DNA of 64,000 bases from Haemophilus haemolyticus. Its GTDB lineage: Bacteria > Pseudomonadota > Gammaproteobacteria > Enterobacterales > Pasteurellaceae. This document shows, piece after piece, positions 38,847 through 49,153 of this stretch. The DNA is taken from NCBI RefSeq assembly GCF_003493605.1, contig NZ_QQKA01000001.1:186001-250000 (forward strand), read 5' to 3'. Position numbers and translations under genes: made by a program. The stretch's first letter is position 1. Each line of letters starts with the position of its first letter. The notes beneath the pieces were generated by a model, which saw only the letters and a list, made by a program, of their open reading frames with translations, ran no database searches and was not told the DNA's origin.

Positions 38847-40187
38847 TTATTTATACCGTTTTTTCACCGCACTTTTATCTTGCTCACGTAATCGTTCTAG
38901 TTTTTCCTTAATCTGAATTTCCATACCTCTATTTGTCGGAAAATAATATTGAGTGTCTTTTAATTCAGGCGGGAAATAATTTTCACCTGCCGCATAAGCG
39001 TTAGGTTCATCATGAGCATAACGATATTCAGCACCATAGCCAAGCTCTTTCATTAAATTAGTCGGCGCATTGCGTAAATGTGGTGGAACATCGTAATCGG
39101 GCAAATCTTTCGCTTGCTGTTTTGCAGTGTTAAATGCGGTATAAACGGCATTACTTTTTGGCGCTACCGCAAGATAGATAATGGCTTGGGCAATGGCTCG
39201 CTCCCCTTCATAAGCCCCGACTCGCGTAAAGCAATCCCATGCAGCCAATGCGACTTGCATAGCGCGAGGATCTGCATTTCCCACATCTTCTGAAGCAATG
39301 GCAAGTAATCGGCGCGCAACATATAAAGGGTCTCCACCCGCTGTTAAAATTCGTGCATACCAATACAATGCAGCATCTGGTGCAGAACCTCGAACAGATT
39401 TATGTAGCGCAGAAATTAAATCATAGAAACGATCACCTTGTTTATCAAATCTCGCTTGGCGTTCGTCTAAGACTTCTTTTAATAAAGTGCGGTCAATTTT
39501 CTTTCCATTTTCCGTTTCATCTGCCATATCCACCATTAATTCGAGGAAATTCAAGGCCAATCGCGCATCCCCATTAACATATTCGGCAAGTACTTGCAGT
39601 AAATTCTCTTCTAAAATTAACCGCTCTTTACCCAATCCACGTTCGGGATCTTCTACGGCTTGCTGCAAAACTTGTTCAATTTCAGCAGTTGTGAGTGATT
39701 TCAGCACATACACTCGAGCACGAGAAAGCAACGCATTATTTAGCTCAAAAGAGGGATTTTCTGTTGTCGCCCCAATGAAAATAACCGTTCCGTCTTCAAT
39801 GTGCGGTAAAAATGCATCTTGCTGGCCTTTATTAAAACGATGGACTTCATCCACAAATAAGATAGTTTTACGATCCGCAAGACGATTTTGTTTTGCACGA
39901 TCAATCGCTTCACGAATTTCTTTGATGCCACTCGTCACCGCAGAAATTCGCTCAACTTCAGCATTAATACGTTGGGCAATAATTTCTGCGAGCGTTGTTT
40001 TTCCCGTACCTGGAGGCCCCCAGAAAATCATAGAATGAATATGCCCAGCTTGAATAGCTTTACGCAGCGGCTTACCTTCACCAATAAGATGAGTTTGCCC
40101 AAAATACTGCTCTAGACTCGTTGGACGCATCTTGGCTGCCAGTGGACGAAAATCATTTTCGGCAAAATCAAAATTGAGATTAGACAT
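38847..40187 (-). CDS. rarA: Replication-associated recombination protein A (MgsA/RarA)
   Basis: RarA is an AAA+ ATPase related to clamp loaders that acts at stalled replication forks. The 446-residue protein has Walker [10 protein letters not shown] near residue 57, Walker [11 protein letters not shown] near 109, and a sensor region G-A-T-T-E-N-P-S near 138. It is downstream of lolA, as in E. coli (lolA-rarA). Sixty bases separate them, with a hairpin in between. Confidence 0.95.
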   Translation of the reverse strand: MSNLNFDFAENDFRPLAAKMRPTSLEQYFGQTHLIGEGKPLRKAIQAGHIHSMIFWGPPGTGKTTLAEIIAQRINAEVERISAVTSGIKEIREAIDRAKQNRLADRKTILFVDEVHRFNKGQQDAFLPHIEDGTVIFIGATTENPSFELNNALLSRARVYVLKSLTTAEIEQVLQQAVEDPERGLGKERLILEENLLQVLAEYVNGDARLALNFLELMVDMADETENGKKIDRTLLKEVLDERQARFDKQGDRFYDLISALHKSVRGSAPDAALYWYARILTAGGDPLYVARRLLAIASEDVGNADPRAMQVALAAWDCFTRVGAYEGERAIAQAIIYLAVAPKSNAVYTAFNTAKQQAKDLPDYDVPPHLRNAPTNLMKELGYGAEYRYAHDEPNAYAAGENYFPPELKDTQYYFPTNRGMEIQIKEKLERLREQDKSAVKKRYK

Positions 40188-40208
40188 ATTTATTTCTCAC
40201 AAAATTGA

Positions 40209-40230
40209 AGGGCGTATTTCTACGCCCTTA
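40209..40230 (-). terminator. Hairpin between lolA and rarA
   Basis: AAGGGCGTA and TACGCCCTT form a nine-base stem with a four-base loop. The minus-strand flank CAATTTTGT is only a weak U run, so this may be a partial terminator or a stabilising hairpin. Confidence 0.55.
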
Positions 40231-40247
40231 TTTAAAATAATCATTTG

Positions 40248-40865
40248 TTATTTTTTACGTTGGTCATCCACTTCAACTCCTTTTTCTGGCTTGAATTGGA
40301 ACAAGCTATCAGACAAGGTTTGATTCGTAATATTACGTAAAACATAAAGATTGGTTTGCCCATCTTTCTCTGTCGTACTGAAATTTCTTAATACGCCATT
40401 TGCATCGACGCGAATATCAAATTGCTTGATATTACTTTTTGAAGATTTGGGTTTCAATACGAAAGTATCCACTTGTTGCATGACCGAATATTGATCCCAA
40501 TGGCTTTTATCATTACTTGTAAGCAAGACAAAAGGGGTGTTATTTACCGCATCTTTCACCCATTGTGCTGTTACTTGTTGCACAAATGGATCGTAGAACC
40601 ACAAGGTTTTACCATCAGAAATAATCTGGGTTTCTTGAGGAGTTTTAGTATCCATACGGAATAAATTTGGGCGTTTAATTTGAAGTTTGCCACTTCCCTG
40701 TTGAACATTTTTGCCACTTCCAGAAGTCACTGTCTGCACAAATTCAGCGCTTAACACATCGACTTTGGCTAAACGCATTTGCAATTCACTTGCCGCATCA
40801 GCCAATGCCAAATTACTCAAACCAAGTAAGGCAAGTGCGGTAAATTTTAACGTTGTTTTTTTCAT
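40248..40865 (-). CDS. lolA: Outer-membrane lipoprotein carrier protein LolA
   Basis: LolA is the periplasmic chaperone that carries lipoproteins from LolCDE to LolB. The 205-residue protein has a signal peptide ending A-L-A near residue 22 and the family blocks F-V-Q-T-V near 42 and [10 protein letters not shown] near 87. It lies between ftsK and rarA, the conserved enterobacterial order. Its partner LolB is encoded at 53.8 kb and a LolC/E subunit at 2.8 kb. Confidence 0.94.
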   Translation of the reverse strand: MKKTTLKFTALALLGLSNLALADAASELQMRLAKVDVLSAEFVQTVTSGSGKNVQQGSGKLQIKRPNLFRMDTKTPQETQIISDGKTLWFYDPFVQQVTAQWVKDAVNNTPFVLLTSNDKSHWDQYSVMQQVDTFVLKPKSSKSNIKQFDIRVDANGVLRNFSTTEKDGQTNLYVLRNITNQTLSDSLFQFKPEKGVEVDDQRKK

Positions 40866-40882
40866 TTTACTTTCCTTTTAAA

Positions 40883-43657
40883 TTAATATTCCGGACGACG
40901 CGATAAAATCTCACGCTTACCATTTTGCATTGGGCTAACAATTCCTTGTTCTTCCATTTGATCCATAATACGAGCGGCTCGGTTGAAACCCACGCTGAAT
41001 TTACGTTGAATAGAAGATACTGAGGTTGTACCGGTATTAATAACAAAATCCATTACTTCATCAAAGAGTGGATCTAATTCCCCACCGCTTGATATCCCTT
41101 TTTCTGAACTTTCCTCATCGTCAGCGCTTTCTAAAATGCCATCGATATAATCCGGTTTACCACGTGCTCGCCAATCATCCGCAATACGAATAACTTCATC
41201 ATCACTCATAAAGGCACCATGAACACGCACTAAATCTGATGAACCTTGCCCAGAATAAAGCATATCACCACGACCTAAAAGGGCCTCTGCCCCACCTTGA
41301 TCAAGAATAGTGCGTGAGTCAATTTTACTTGCAACGGTAAAGGCAATACGACTTGGGATATTCGCTTTAATTAAACCGGTAATCACATCGACAGAAGGAC
41401 GTTGTGTCGCTAAAATTAAATGAATGCCGATAGCTCGCGCTTTTTGTGCTAAGCGAGCAATGAGTTCTTCAATTTGCTTACCCGCTACCATCATTAAATC
41501 AGCAAACTCATCGACAATAACCACAATATAACTCAATTTTTTCAATGCAGGTGGCATTGCATCCATTGTATCGCCAGGTCGCCAAATTGGATTTGGCACT
41601 GGCATTCCCATTGCTTCGTATTCATCAATTTTTTCATTAAAGCCTTCAATGTTTCGTACGCGTAAAGCTGAAAGCAACTGATAACGACGTTCCATTTCAT
41701 CTACGCACCAACGCAACGCATTAGCGGCTTTTTTCATATCCGTTACAACTGGTGTCAGTAAATGCGGAATATCATTATAAACAGAAAGTTCGACGACTTT
41801 AGGATCAATCATAATAAATTTCACATCTTCTGGTTGAACACGATAAAGTAAACTTAGAATCATCGTATTCACACCAACAGACTTACCTGATCCCGTAGAA
41901 CCTGCTACCAATAAATGTGGCATTTTTGCTAAATCAACAATGACTGGTTTGCCACTAATATCTTTACCTAAAGCAATAGGTAAAGTTGCCTTGCTATCAC
42001 GGAATTCATTGCTATCTAATACATCACGTAATGGCACCATTTGACGATGAAGATTTGGGGTTTCAATACCAATATAAGGTTTACCTGGAATAACCTCTGC
42101 CACACGAATAGAACGAAACATCAATGCTCTTGCTAAATCGGTATCGATGCTCGTGACTTTTGACGCTTTCACCCCAGGTTGTAATTCTAATTCATAACGC
42201 GTAACAACAGGGCCAACAAGCACATCTTTTACGCTGGCTTTTACATTAAAATTGCGTAATTGTTGTTCAATACGTTGAGACGTTTCAAAAACTTCTTCTT
42301 GCGTAATATTTTGTTCCACTGCTGGATGTTTTGATAATAACTCTAAACTTGGTAACGGTGTACTAGGCTTTTCACGTTTAGTTGTTTGCTGTTGGAATGC
42401 AGGATGAATCAAGCTACCGCTATAACCTTTATAGTTAGGCGATTCTTCTTGACTTTTGTCTAATTGAACATCCCTCATATCATCCTGTAAGGATACGTTA
42501 AATTTTAATTCATCATCACCCAAACGGACTTTTTCATCAGCTTGAACATCAAAATTATTATCCGCCATTTCCGTATTCAAAGATTCATGAGTCGGTTTTA
42601 ATGAAACTGTTGGCATTTCATCATTTGTAAGCAAGGAAATCTTAGTAAAATCATCCGCACTTTGATTCATTGATACATCATCCTGAACAGCAGGCTTTAT
42701 CGGTTTATTCCACACTGGCACAAAATCATTTTTACTTACTATTTGTCTATGTAAATCACTCGATAAATTCACGCTAGGTAATGCTTCAGATTCAAACTCA
42801 AGAGAAAACTGAGTTTTTACACTCTCTTCAGGAGAAACTTCATATTCTGACTTAATAGAAACCTCTGGATTTAAACCATGAATATTAATTAAATGCGAAG
42901 GATGATTAACTGAGTTGTTGTCTTCTTCCTCTAAAGACGATTTTTGAGTTTCAATCTCACTATTTGGTTCTACATTAAGATTATTTTGATCTAGATTTTC
43001 TGTTTCTGAACTATCTGATTTTACAATCACGATTTGCTCTAATTCTTCCGTTGATATTTCTTGCTCAACACTTCCTTCCTGCTCATTTTTCATTGTCAAC
43101 CAATGATAAAAGGCCACAATCAGTCGAATTAATGAGGCTCCAGAGCAAAAAATAAAACCGATTAAAGCAAATGTAAAACCAATTAAAACTGCTCCGAATT
43201 TACCTAATGCTGGATAAAGCCAATTTACAACAAGTGAACCGCCCAATACGCCACCACTTAAATAAAAGGCATTGCTTTGCAAAAGCAACATACTCATTAC
43301 GCAAAGCCCAATAATCAACATGGTAAAGCCAAAACCACGTAAAATAATTCGAGTACAGGAAAGGTTTTTAACCGCTTTTGTTTTCAATAAATAGACAGGT
43401 ACAAAAAAAACTGTAAAAGGAATAATATGGGCGACATAGCCTAAGAAAACAAAAGAAAGATCAATAATCCACGCACCAAATGCGCCGACTTTATTAATTG
43501 TTTCACCATGCGCACCAGCCGTTGCCCAAGAATTATCAAGCGGAGTATAACTTGACCAAGCAATAATTAAATAAAGCCCGAAAAGTGCGGTCAATCCAAG
43601 CAAAAGTTCAGCTAAATACTGTCTTGGTGTAAATCGTTCTGTTATTTGTTTAATCAT
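40883..43657 (-). CDS. ftsK: DNA translocase FtsK
   Basis: FtsK couples division to chromosome segregation and activates XerCD at dif. The 924-residue protein has four N-terminal membrane segments (about 20-40, 60-87, 105-130, 138-170). A low-complexity acidic linker (about 190-430) follows, then the RecA-like motor, with Walker A in A-G-S-T-G-S-G-K-S near residue 583 and the L-A-T-Q-R-P-S block near 755. A C-terminal winged helix (about 850-915, S-S-I-Q-R-K-F) recognises the KOPS sequence. The linker is much shorter than in E. coli. It is one base after lrp. Confidence 0.96.
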   Translation of the reverse strand: MIKQITERFTPRQYLAELLLGLTALFGLYLIIAWSSYTPLDNSWATAGAHGETINKVGAFGAWIIDLSFVFLGYVAHIIPFTVFFVPVYLLKTKAVKNLSCTRIILRGFGFTMLIIGLCVMSMLLLQSNAFYLSGGVLGGSLVVNWLYPALGKFGAVLIGFTFALIGFIFCSGASLIRLIVAFYHWLTMKNEQEGSVEQEISTEELEQIVIVKSDSSETENLDQNNLNVEPNSEIETQKSSLEEEDNNSVNHPSHLINIHGLNPEVSIKSEYEVSPEESVKTQFSLEFESEALPSVNLSSDLHRQIVSKNDFVPVWNKPIKPAVQDDVSMNQSADDFTKISLLTNDEMPTVSLKPTHESLNTEMADNNFDVQADEKVRLGDDELKFNVSLQDDMRDVQLDKSQEESPNYKGYSGSLIHPAFQQQTTKREKPSTPLPSLELLSKHPAVEQNITQEEVFETSQRIEQQLRNFNVKASVKDVLVGPVVTRYELELQPGVKASKVTSIDTDLARALMFRSIRVAEVIPGKPYIGIETPNLHRQMVPLRDVLDSNEFRDSKATLPIALGKDISGKPVIVDLAKMPHLLVAGSTGSGKSVGVNTMILSLLYRVQPEDVKFIMIDPKVVELSVYNDIPHLLTPVVTDMKKAANALRWCVDEMERRYQLLSALRVRNIEGFNEKIDEYEAMGMPVPNPIWRPGDTMDAMPPALKKLSYIVVIVDEFADLMMVAGKQIEELIARLAQKARAIGIHLILATQRPSVDVITGLIKANIPSRIAFTVASKIDSRTILDQGGAEALLGRGDMLYSGQGSSDLVRVHGAFMSDDEVIRIADDWRARGKPDYIDGILESADDEESSEKGISSGGELDPLFDEVMDFVINTGTTSVSSIQRKFSVGFNRAARIMDQMEEQGIVSPMQNGKREILSRRPEY

Positions 43658-43658
43658 A

Positions 43659-44138
43659 TTATTTCAATACAAGGAAATTGGTTTGTTTTACTTCTTCCAT
43701 CACAACATAAGTGCGAGTGTCGTTTACACCAGGTAAACGCAATAATGTCGTCCCCAGAAATTTTCGGTATTCAGCCATATCGGCAACACGAGTTTTTAAT
43801 AAATAATCAAAATCGCCCGATACCAAATGGCATTCTTGAATTTCTTCCAACTCTTGAATCGCAGCATTAAATTCCTCAAATACGTCAGGTTTTCCACGAA
43901 CTAACGTAATTTCCACGATCACAAGCAAAGGCGCTTCCAATAATTCAGGATTCAACAACGCACGATATCCCATAATTACACCTTGTTTTTCTAGACGTTT
44001 AACACGTTCTAAACAAGGCGTAGGTGAAAGCCCTACTTTTTTCGACAAATCAATATTAGAAATTTTACCGTTGCGTTGTAATTCATTAAGAATTTTTATA
44101 TCAATCGCATCCAGCGCTTTATTCAGTTTTTTTTCCAT
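43659..44138 (-). CDS. lrp: Leucine-responsive regulatory protein
   Basis: The 159-residue protein has an N-terminal helix-turn-helix (about 15-60, with [16 protein letters not shown]) and an RAM/ACT ligand domain. Its similarity to E. coli Lrp is high over its whole length. It stands immediately upstream of ftsK, as in E. coli. Lrp controls amino-acid metabolism, and the ilvIH genes in this window are classic Lrp targets in enterobacteria; that link is inferred here. Confidence 0.94.
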   Translation of the reverse strand: MEKKLNKALDAIDIKILNELQRNGKISNIDLSKKVGLSPTPCLERVKRLEKQGVIMGYRALLNPELLEAPLLVIVEITLVRGKPDVFEEFNAAIQELEEIQECHLVSGDFDYLLKTRVADMAEYRKFLGTTLLRLPGVNDTRTYVVMEEVKQTNFLVLK

Positions 44139-44260
44139 TTTCTTATTTTTCTTTGAATAAAAAGTATGTTTATTTTAACAAATTTTGCTAACATTTTCAG
44201 TACAACGGAATTAGATAATTCATTTCCATTGAGTCTATTAATTATCTCTAATGGAAGTAT

Positions 44261-45637
44261 TTAGAAATTATCCAATACAGCTAGCGCATCGGAAAGTTTC
44301 TTCACCGTAAAAACTTGCATATTTTCGACCGCACTTTTTGGTTTGTTGCCAAAAGGAACAATCGCGCGTTTAAAGCCATGCTTTGCCGCTTCACTAATAC
44401 GTTCTTGCCCACTTGGAACAGGGCGAATTTCTCCCGCTAATCCAACTTCGCCCAAAATCACTAAATCTTGTGGCAAAGGGCGATTACGAAAACTAGAAAT
44501 TAATGCAAGCAACAAAGCCAAATCCGCACTTGTTTCACTCACTTTTACACCACCAACGACATTTACAAAGACATCTTGATCAGCCATTTGTAAACCACCA
44601 TGTCGATGTAACACCGCCAATAATAGTGCTAAGCGATTTTGCTCTAATCCCACCGCAACACGGCGAGGATTTGCTAGCATTGAATGATCCACCAAGGCTT
44701 GAATTTCAACTAAAAGAGGACGAGTGCCTTCCCAAAGTACCATAACGGAGCTGCCCGATGTAATCTCATCACCACGACTTAAAAAGATCGCCGATGGATT
44801 TTTTACTTCTCGCAAGCCTTGCTCGGTCATACCAAATACGCCTAATTCATTCACCGCACCAAAACGGTTTTTATGGCTACGCAAAGTTCGATAGCGAGAA
44901 TCGGCTTCGCCTTCTAATAGTAATGAACAGTCAATCGCATGCTCTAACACTTTCGGCCCAGCAAGGGTTCCGTCTTTCGTTACATGCCCCACCATAATAA
45001 TGGCGACTTGGCGGGTTTTCGCATAACGAGTGAGGAAAGAGGCGCATTCTCGCACTTGTGCTACACTTCCTGGCGATGATTGAATATCCGCTAAATGCAT
45101 TACTTGAATGGAATCCACCACTATAATTTGCGGTTTTAACTGATCCGCCAAATTACAAATCTGTTCCACGGAGGTTTCTGACAACATTTTTAATTGATCG
45201 TTTGGTAACCCCAATCGACTTGCACGCATCGCAACCTGTTGTAATGATTCCTCTCCCGTCACATAAAGTGCGGTCATGTTTTTCGCTAAACCACACATGA
45301 CTTGTAATAACAAGGTACTTTTCCCTGCACCAGGATGCCCACCAATTAAAATCGCACTTCCCGGTACGATCCCGCCGCCCAGTACGCGATCTAACTCATT
45401 AAAGCCACTGGAAAAACGTGGTGTTTCTTGCAAACTAATTTCAGATAGCGTTTGAATTTTTGCCTGAGTTTCACCCGCGTAGCCACTGAAACGATCATTT
45501 TTTGATTTTGCCGTGGAAATTAACCGCACTTCCGTGATTGTATTCCATGCTTTACAAGCAGAGCATTGCCCTTGCCAACGAGAAAACTCTGCACCACAAT
45601 CGTTACATACATAAGCTGTTTTCAGGGCTTTAGCCAT
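44261..45637 (-). CDS. radA: DNA repair protein RadA (Sms)
   Basis: RadA is a RecA-like branch-migration helicase in recombination and natural transformation. The 458-residue protein has an N-terminal zinc finger (C-N-D-C ... C-S-A-C, residues 11-33) and Walker A G-G-H-P-G-A-G-K-S-T near 98. The RadA-specific K-N-R-F-G motif lies near 256, and a C-terminal Lon-like domain follows. In a naturally competent genus this gene is of direct importance to DNA uptake and recombination. Confidence 0.95.
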   Translation of the reverse strand: MAKALKTAYVCNDCGAEFSRWQGQCSACKAWNTITEVRLISTAKSKNDRFSGYAGETQAKIQTLSEISLQETPRFSSGFNELDRVLGGGIVPGSAILIGGHPGAGKSTLLLQVMCGLAKNMTALYVTGEESLQQVAMRASRLGLPNDQLKMLSETSVEQICNLADQLKPQIIVVDSIQVMHLADIQSSPGSVAQVRECASFLTRYAKTRQVAIIMVGHVTKDGTLAGPKVLEHAIDCSLLLEGEADSRYRTLRSHKNRFGAVNELGVFGMTEQGLREVKNPSAIFLSRGDEITSGSSVMVLWEGTRPLLVEIQALVDHSMLANPRRVAVGLEQNRLALLLAVLHRHGGLQMADQDVFVNVVGGVKVSETSADLALLLALISSFRNRPLPQDLVILGEVGLAGEIRPVPSGQERISEAAKHGFKRAIVPFGNKPKSAVENMQVFTVKKLSDALAVLDNF

Positions 45638-45762
45638 TTTTTATCCTTCTCATCCTTTAACCGAGTATTCATATACCTACAACTAAATATCATTATATTA
45701 TTCAGGGCAAGCTTACATAATGCCTAGAAGTATAGCTTACCCATTTGCACGGTTGATTCGCA

Positions 45763-46800
45763 TTACGCTGAAAATCTCATTAATTTGATCATTCGCTCAA
45801 AATAAACTCGACTTTTCAAAAGTGCGGTCAGTTTTTCAATAGTTTTTTCATTGTCTTTCGTTTCACTATGAAAACGAATCAAATCACGGATTTCAGCAAA
45901 AATTTTCTGATTGCTTTCTAACAGTTCTGGTAATAGCGTTTCTTTTTGTTTCTCTGTTACCACTGCTTCTAAGATTTTTCCATTTTCATCATAATAATGA
46001 TAAAGATTAAAAAATGCCCCTACTCGCTCGACTGTTTTCATAAAATCTTGGCTAAAAAGTGCGGGAGAAAAGGATAAGGTTTCTTCCAAAAGTTTCTGTT
46101 CCATTTTCAACACGGAATTAAATTTTACACAAAAATCTATTGCACTTTCTTCTCGTTCTTCTTTTAAGAAATCACGCCATTTATTGAGCCAATCCGTCAA
46201 AAATTGTTTTGAACCTAACAAATAACCCCGCTTCGCTTTACTTGCACTACTAAAATAAATATCTCTTTCGAAAGGCAAAGTTTCCACAAAATCAAAAAGA
46301 TCCTGCACATTGCCAGATTTCAATTCAAACTCAATTTCACAAATAGGCTGCTTAGATTCGCCTGCAATAATTTTGCCTTGATCGAACGCCACTTCAATTT
46401 TGGATTGTTGAAATTCAACTAACCAAAAAGTGCGGTTAAAATCTGTGGAGAAAATAGGTTGTAGTGTAGAACTAGGTAATTGTTCAAAAGGATAAAGTTC
46501 TCTTAATTGGTCATTGGTTGGCGTTTCTTTTTCAGTTAATGGTAAATTATATTCTGGACGACTATGCAATCCACCAACAACTTCGCCGTTAGTTTTAAGC
46601 GTTAATGTAAGTTCCTGATCTTCTTGACGAATACGTAATCCCATCTTTTGTTTAGCAAGAAAATGATCGGGATAATCATAATAGGTGTTACTCAAAAATA
46701 AATTTTGATGTTCTAAAATCGTAAATTTTGCAAGATATTGTGGCAATTCAATACCTATTTGTGGCGAAATCGCCAATTTTAATTCAATTTCTTGTAGCAT
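45763..46800 (-). CDS. CYTH-domain protein (inorganic triphosphatase-like, YgiF type)
   Basis: The 345-residue protein begins M-L-Q-E-I-E-L-K-L, the E-x-E-x-K signature of CYTH domains. Further tunnel residues occur near 57 (L-R-I-R), 69 (L-T-L-K) and 160 (E-I-E-F-E-L-K). The C-terminal part (about 205-345) is helical and may be a short CHAD-like domain. E. coli YgiF, the best-known relative, hydrolyses inorganic tripolyphosphate and is longer. The upstream promoter carries the same LexA-like box as dinB. Confidence 0.78.
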   Translation of the reverse strand: MLQEIELKLAISPQIGIELPQYLAKFTILEHQNLFLSNTYYDYPDHFLAKQKMGLRIRQEDQELTLTLKTNGEVVGGLHSRPEYNLPLTEKETPTNDQLRELYPFEQLPSSTLQPIFSTDFNRTFWLVEFQQSKIEVAFDQGKIIAGESKQPICEIEFELKSGNVQDLFDFVETLPFERDIYFSSASKAKRGYLLGSKQFLTDWLNKWRDFLKEEREESAIDFCVKFNSVLKMEQKLLEETLSFSPALFSQDFMKTVERVGAFFNLYHYYDENGKILEAVVTEKQKETLLPELLESNQKIFAEIRDLIRFHSETKDNEKTIEKLTALLKSRVYFERMIKLMRFSA

Positions 46801-46821
46801 AATATTCCTTACTTAAATTAA

Positions 46822-46856
46822 CTGTTTAAATATACAATACAATAAAAATAAATCAA
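46822..46856 (-). promoter_or_regulatory. CYTH-gene promoter with LexA-like box
   Basis: On the minus strand TTGATT (46851-46856) and TATATT (46829-46834) stand 16 bases apart. The box CTGT-N8-ACAA (46822-46837) overlaps the -10 element and is one base off the LexA consensus. It shares a 17-base identical stretch with the dinB promoter. The rest of the 323-base gap (46857-47073) shows no gene or further signal that I can support. Confidence 0.5.
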
Positions 46857-47073
46857 GATTTTTGTGGTGTTTTACTTTACATATTAAATAGCTATAAATG
46901 AATTTTTATTTATTGTGATTAAAATATTGCGACTTTTAAATAAAAAAATAATCCGAAAAACATAAACAGATTTCATCGGATAATATTGATAATTTTAAAT
47001 AACAAAGCCAGATTAAAATGTGAATATTTACTAATCTAAATTAGCAATAATTGTGAAATGTCAATTAAAATAA

Positions 47074-47105
47074 GTAAGATGAAAATATGAATATTTTCAT
47101 CTTAC
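47074..47105 (-). terminator. Long hairpin after hvfC
   Basis: A perfect 15-base stem GTAAGATGAAAATAT / ATATTTTCATCTTAC with a two-base loop is followed on the minus strand by TTATTTTAATT. It lies 19 bases after the hvfC stop and probably ends the hvf operon. Confidence 0.8.
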
Positions 47106-47123
47106 TCAGCATTTTCAAAAATT

Positions 47124-47840
47124 TTATCTTTGTTCGGGGTAAATTACTTCAGATGTAACCCATTTCATCCATAGTTGCTCTAATAATGGGATTATTGACG
47201 TAGTATCTTCAACCATTGTATTAAGAGCAGACAAAACATTTTCTAATGAATTTGGTTGTTCTTGTAGATAACTTAACAACCAGTAATCTAACTCTGAAAG
47301 GATTTGTTGCTGAATCCTAAAATCACTATCACGCCATATAATAGCTTGAATTGGCGTGTCATCAAATTGTTTAAAGTCACTTGATAAAAAATCAACGTCA
47401 TAACTTTTTAAATAAGCTGCGCCAGATAATTGCATTACGCTATGTCTATTCCACTCAAATTTTTCAGGCACTTTGGCTAAAGAAACTTCTGCGAGTAATT
47501 GTGTATTTTCAAAATCCATCAATGCCAATATATTTGTATCAAATATCTCTTTTTCTTGACAAAACAAGAGAAATTCTCCTGCAATATCTTGGAAATAAGG
47601 AGAATGGGCATTACCATTTTGCACAAAATTTTCTTTAGCATTTTTCCAATACTCTGGCTCAATATGCAATGGTGCTTCAACAAAACAACGATCAATAAAA
47701 CCAAAAGCATTATTACGAACTAAACGTGTATATACCGCTAAACGGTTTGCAGCATAACCATTTAAAGGATCTGCATTACCTAACCGAATAGCATTTGCCA
47801 ATGCTTGCTGAGTTTCTTTCAATGATGACTTAGGCTGCAT
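47124..47840 (-). CDS. hvfC: HvfC/BufC partner protein of the MNIO enzyme (DUF2063)
   Basis: The 238-residue protein has the DUF2063 N-terminal domain (about 8-95), with [12 protein letters not shown] near residue 25. A less conserved C-terminal half follows. Proteins of this family act as precursor-recruiting partners of DUF692/MNIO enzymes. The start overlaps the end of hvfB by 11 bases, so the enzyme and partner are translationally coupled. In nontypeable H. influenzae HvfB-HvfC together modify HvfA, as I recall from recent work; this assignment rests on gene order and family. Confidence 0.82.
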   Translation of the reverse strand: MQPKSSLKETQQALANAIRLGNADPLNGYAANRLAVYTRLVRNNAFGFIDRCFVEAPLHIEPEYWKNAKENFVQNGNAHSPYFQDIAGEFLLFCQEKEIFDTNILALMDFENTQLLAEVSLAKVPEKFEWNRHSVMQLSGAAYLKSYDVDFLSSDFKQFDDTPIQAIIWRDSDFRIQQQILSELDYWLLSYLQEQPNSLENVLSALNTMVEDTTSIIPLLEQLWMKWVTSEVIYPEQR

Positions 47841-48750
47841 AAGACATTACCTCTGTGTGAGCGTATTTTTGCTGTAATTGTGCAATATGCTCAACTTCGG
47901 CGTAAAGTTCTGCAAATGGTGGGAAGTTGAAATCACGCTCCAATAATGTTGGGGGAATCGTAGGTAGTCGTTGATAGGCATATTCGAGTAAATCCCATAC
48001 AGTGCCTTTTACAGCTTCTCCGTGTGTATCAATTAATAATTCAGGTAAATGGCGATATGCTCCTTTTACTTTATTAAATGATTCATCTGCTGAATTCTCT
48101 ACAACTTGTGCAGCAGAATGTTCTTCATCGTGCCCTGCAATATGAATGTAATTAACACGTTTAACATCCACTTGATCTAAAAAGACATAAGGATCAAGCA
48201 ATCCGTGATTAACACCATTAACATAAATATTATTCACATCTAAATGAATACCACAATCAGCCTCTTGTGCAATAGCATTTAAAAATTCTACTTCATTCAT
48301 TGTGCTAGTGGGAGAGTGTAAATAATAAGAGGTGTTTTCTAATGAAATTTGTAATCCTAAAAAATCTTGCACATAGCGGATTCTCTGAGCTACGTGTTTT
48401 ACAGCTTCTTCTGTAAATGGCATAGGTAATAAATCATATAAATGCCCTTCACATTCACAATAACTCAAATGTTCAGAAAAAAATGTCGAATTATATTGAG
48501 TCATTAATGCTTTAGTATTTTTTAATAACTCGCGATCAAGTGGTGCTTGCCCGCCTAATGAAAGTGATAATCCGTGTACCGCAAGTGGATATCTTTCAGC
48601 TGCCTGATCAAATTTATAACGAGCGGCTCCCCCCATTTTTACCCAATTTTCTGGAGCAACTTCCATAAACTGAATCGCATTATTTGATGATAAATTCAAA
48701 AAATCATCCGCTAAATCTCGACGATACCCTAATCCTGCACCTTGTAACAT
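47830..48750 (-). CDS. hvfB: Multinuclear non-haem iron oxidase HvfB (DUF692)
   Basis: The 306-residue protein belongs to the MNIO family (DUF692), TIM-barrel enzymes with an iron cluster that oxidatively modify cysteines in precursor peptides. It has [10 protein letters not shown] at the N-terminus, and S-E-H-L-S-Y near residue 93. Iron-ligand-type blocks follow: L-D-V-N-N-I-Y-V-N near 171, H-I-A-G-H-D-E-E near 200, and I-D-T-H-G-E near 242. The neighbouring precursor has E-G-K-C-G repeats, the substrate motif known for HvfB/BufB enzymes. The expected product is oxazolone/thioamide groups that bind copper. Confidence 0.88.
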   Translation of the reverse strand: MLQGAGLGYRRDLADDFLNLSSNNAIQFMEVAPENWVKMGGAARYKFDQAAERYPLAVHGLSLSLGGQAPLDRELLKNTKALMTQYNSTFFSEHLSYCECEGHLYDLLPMPFTEEAVKHVAQRIRYVQDFLGLQISLENTSYYLHSPTSTMNEVEFLNAIAQEADCGIHLDVNNIYVNGVNHGLLDPYVFLDQVDVKRVNYIHIAGHDEEHSAAQVVENSADESFNKVKGAYRHLPELLIDTHGEAVKGTVWDLLEYAYQRLPTIPPTLLERDFNFPPFAELYAEVEHIAQLQQKYAHTEVMSYAA

Positions 48751-48772
48751 AATTATTTACTCCTTTTAATAC

Positions 48773-48800
48773 AACACTGGTGTAAACTTACACCAGTGTT
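48773..48800 (-). promoter_or_regulatory. Strong hairpin between hvfA and hvfB
   Basis: A perfect 13-base stem AACACTGGTGTAA / TTACACCAGTGTT (48773-48785 and 48788-48800) with a two-base loop sits between precursor and enzyme genes. On the minus strand it is followed by GTATTAAAAGGAG, which has no long U run. It therefore looks like a partial attenuator or a 3' mRNA stabiliser of hvfA rather than a full terminator. It would let the precursor be made in excess over its enzymes. Confidence 0.7.
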
Positions 48801-48827
48801 ATGTATGGCATCTAGATTTAAATACGA

Positions 48828-49115
48828 TTATTTAGAACCGCATTTACCTTCGCCACATTTGCCTTCAGCAGCTTTCGGTTTGCTCGCACCGCATTTACCC
48901 TCGCCACATTTACCTTCAGCAGATTTAGCTTTGTCTGCACCGCATTTACCTTCACCACACTTACCTTCTGCTGCTTTCATTTTGACACATTTATCGCCCA
49001 CGCAAGGTGTTGCTGTATTCTCAGTATTGCTTGACTTTGATTCAGCCTGTGCTGCTGTCGCTACTGCCATCGTTAATGCACTTGCTAATGCTGTTAATGT
49101 TGCTAATTTTTTCAT
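48828..49115 (-). CDS. hvfA: HvfA/bufferin precursor peptide with six EGKCG motifs
   Basis: The 95-residue protein has a Sec signal peptide (about 1-24, M-K-K-L-A-T-L ... A-Q-A). It then has a cysteine pair C-V-G-D-K-C (38-43), followed by six E-G-K-C-G motifs at residues 50, 55, 67, 72, 84 and 89. The motifs form three pairs with a 17-residue period. This is the precursor of a secreted, modified, copper-binding peptide of the bufferin type; in nontypeable H. influenzae the product is described as a virulence factor. The frame on the opposite strand is only its mirror. Confidence 0.9.
   Translation of the reverse strand: MKKLATLTALASALTMAVATAAQAESKSSNTENTATPCVGDKCVKMKAAEGKCGEGKCGADKAKSAEGKCGEGKCGASKPKAAEGKCGEGKCGSK
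48831..48968 (-). repeat. 51-base tandem repeat inside hvfA
   Basis: Three units begin at residues 50, 67 and 84 (48968, 48917 and 48866 on the minus strand); the third is shortened by the C-terminus. Each holds two E-G-K-C-G motifs and a linker such as A-D-K-A-K-S-A. The unit length is a multiple of three, so gain or loss of units keeps the frame. Confidence 0.85.
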
Positions 49116-49153
49116 TTGAATAATCTCCTAGAGTTTGAATTTTGAATAAATAA

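Noticed and set aside
48831..48968. CRISPR-like direct repeats
   Set aside because: The repeats are coding, period 51 without unique spacers, and explained by the EGKCG peptide units.
48796..49119. 107-residue reading frame with repeated HLPSPHLPSA on the plus strand
   Set aside because: It is the mirror of the hvfA repeat. hvfA on the minus strand has a signal peptide, the known EGKCG motifs, the right neighbours and a ribosome site; the plus frame has none of these.
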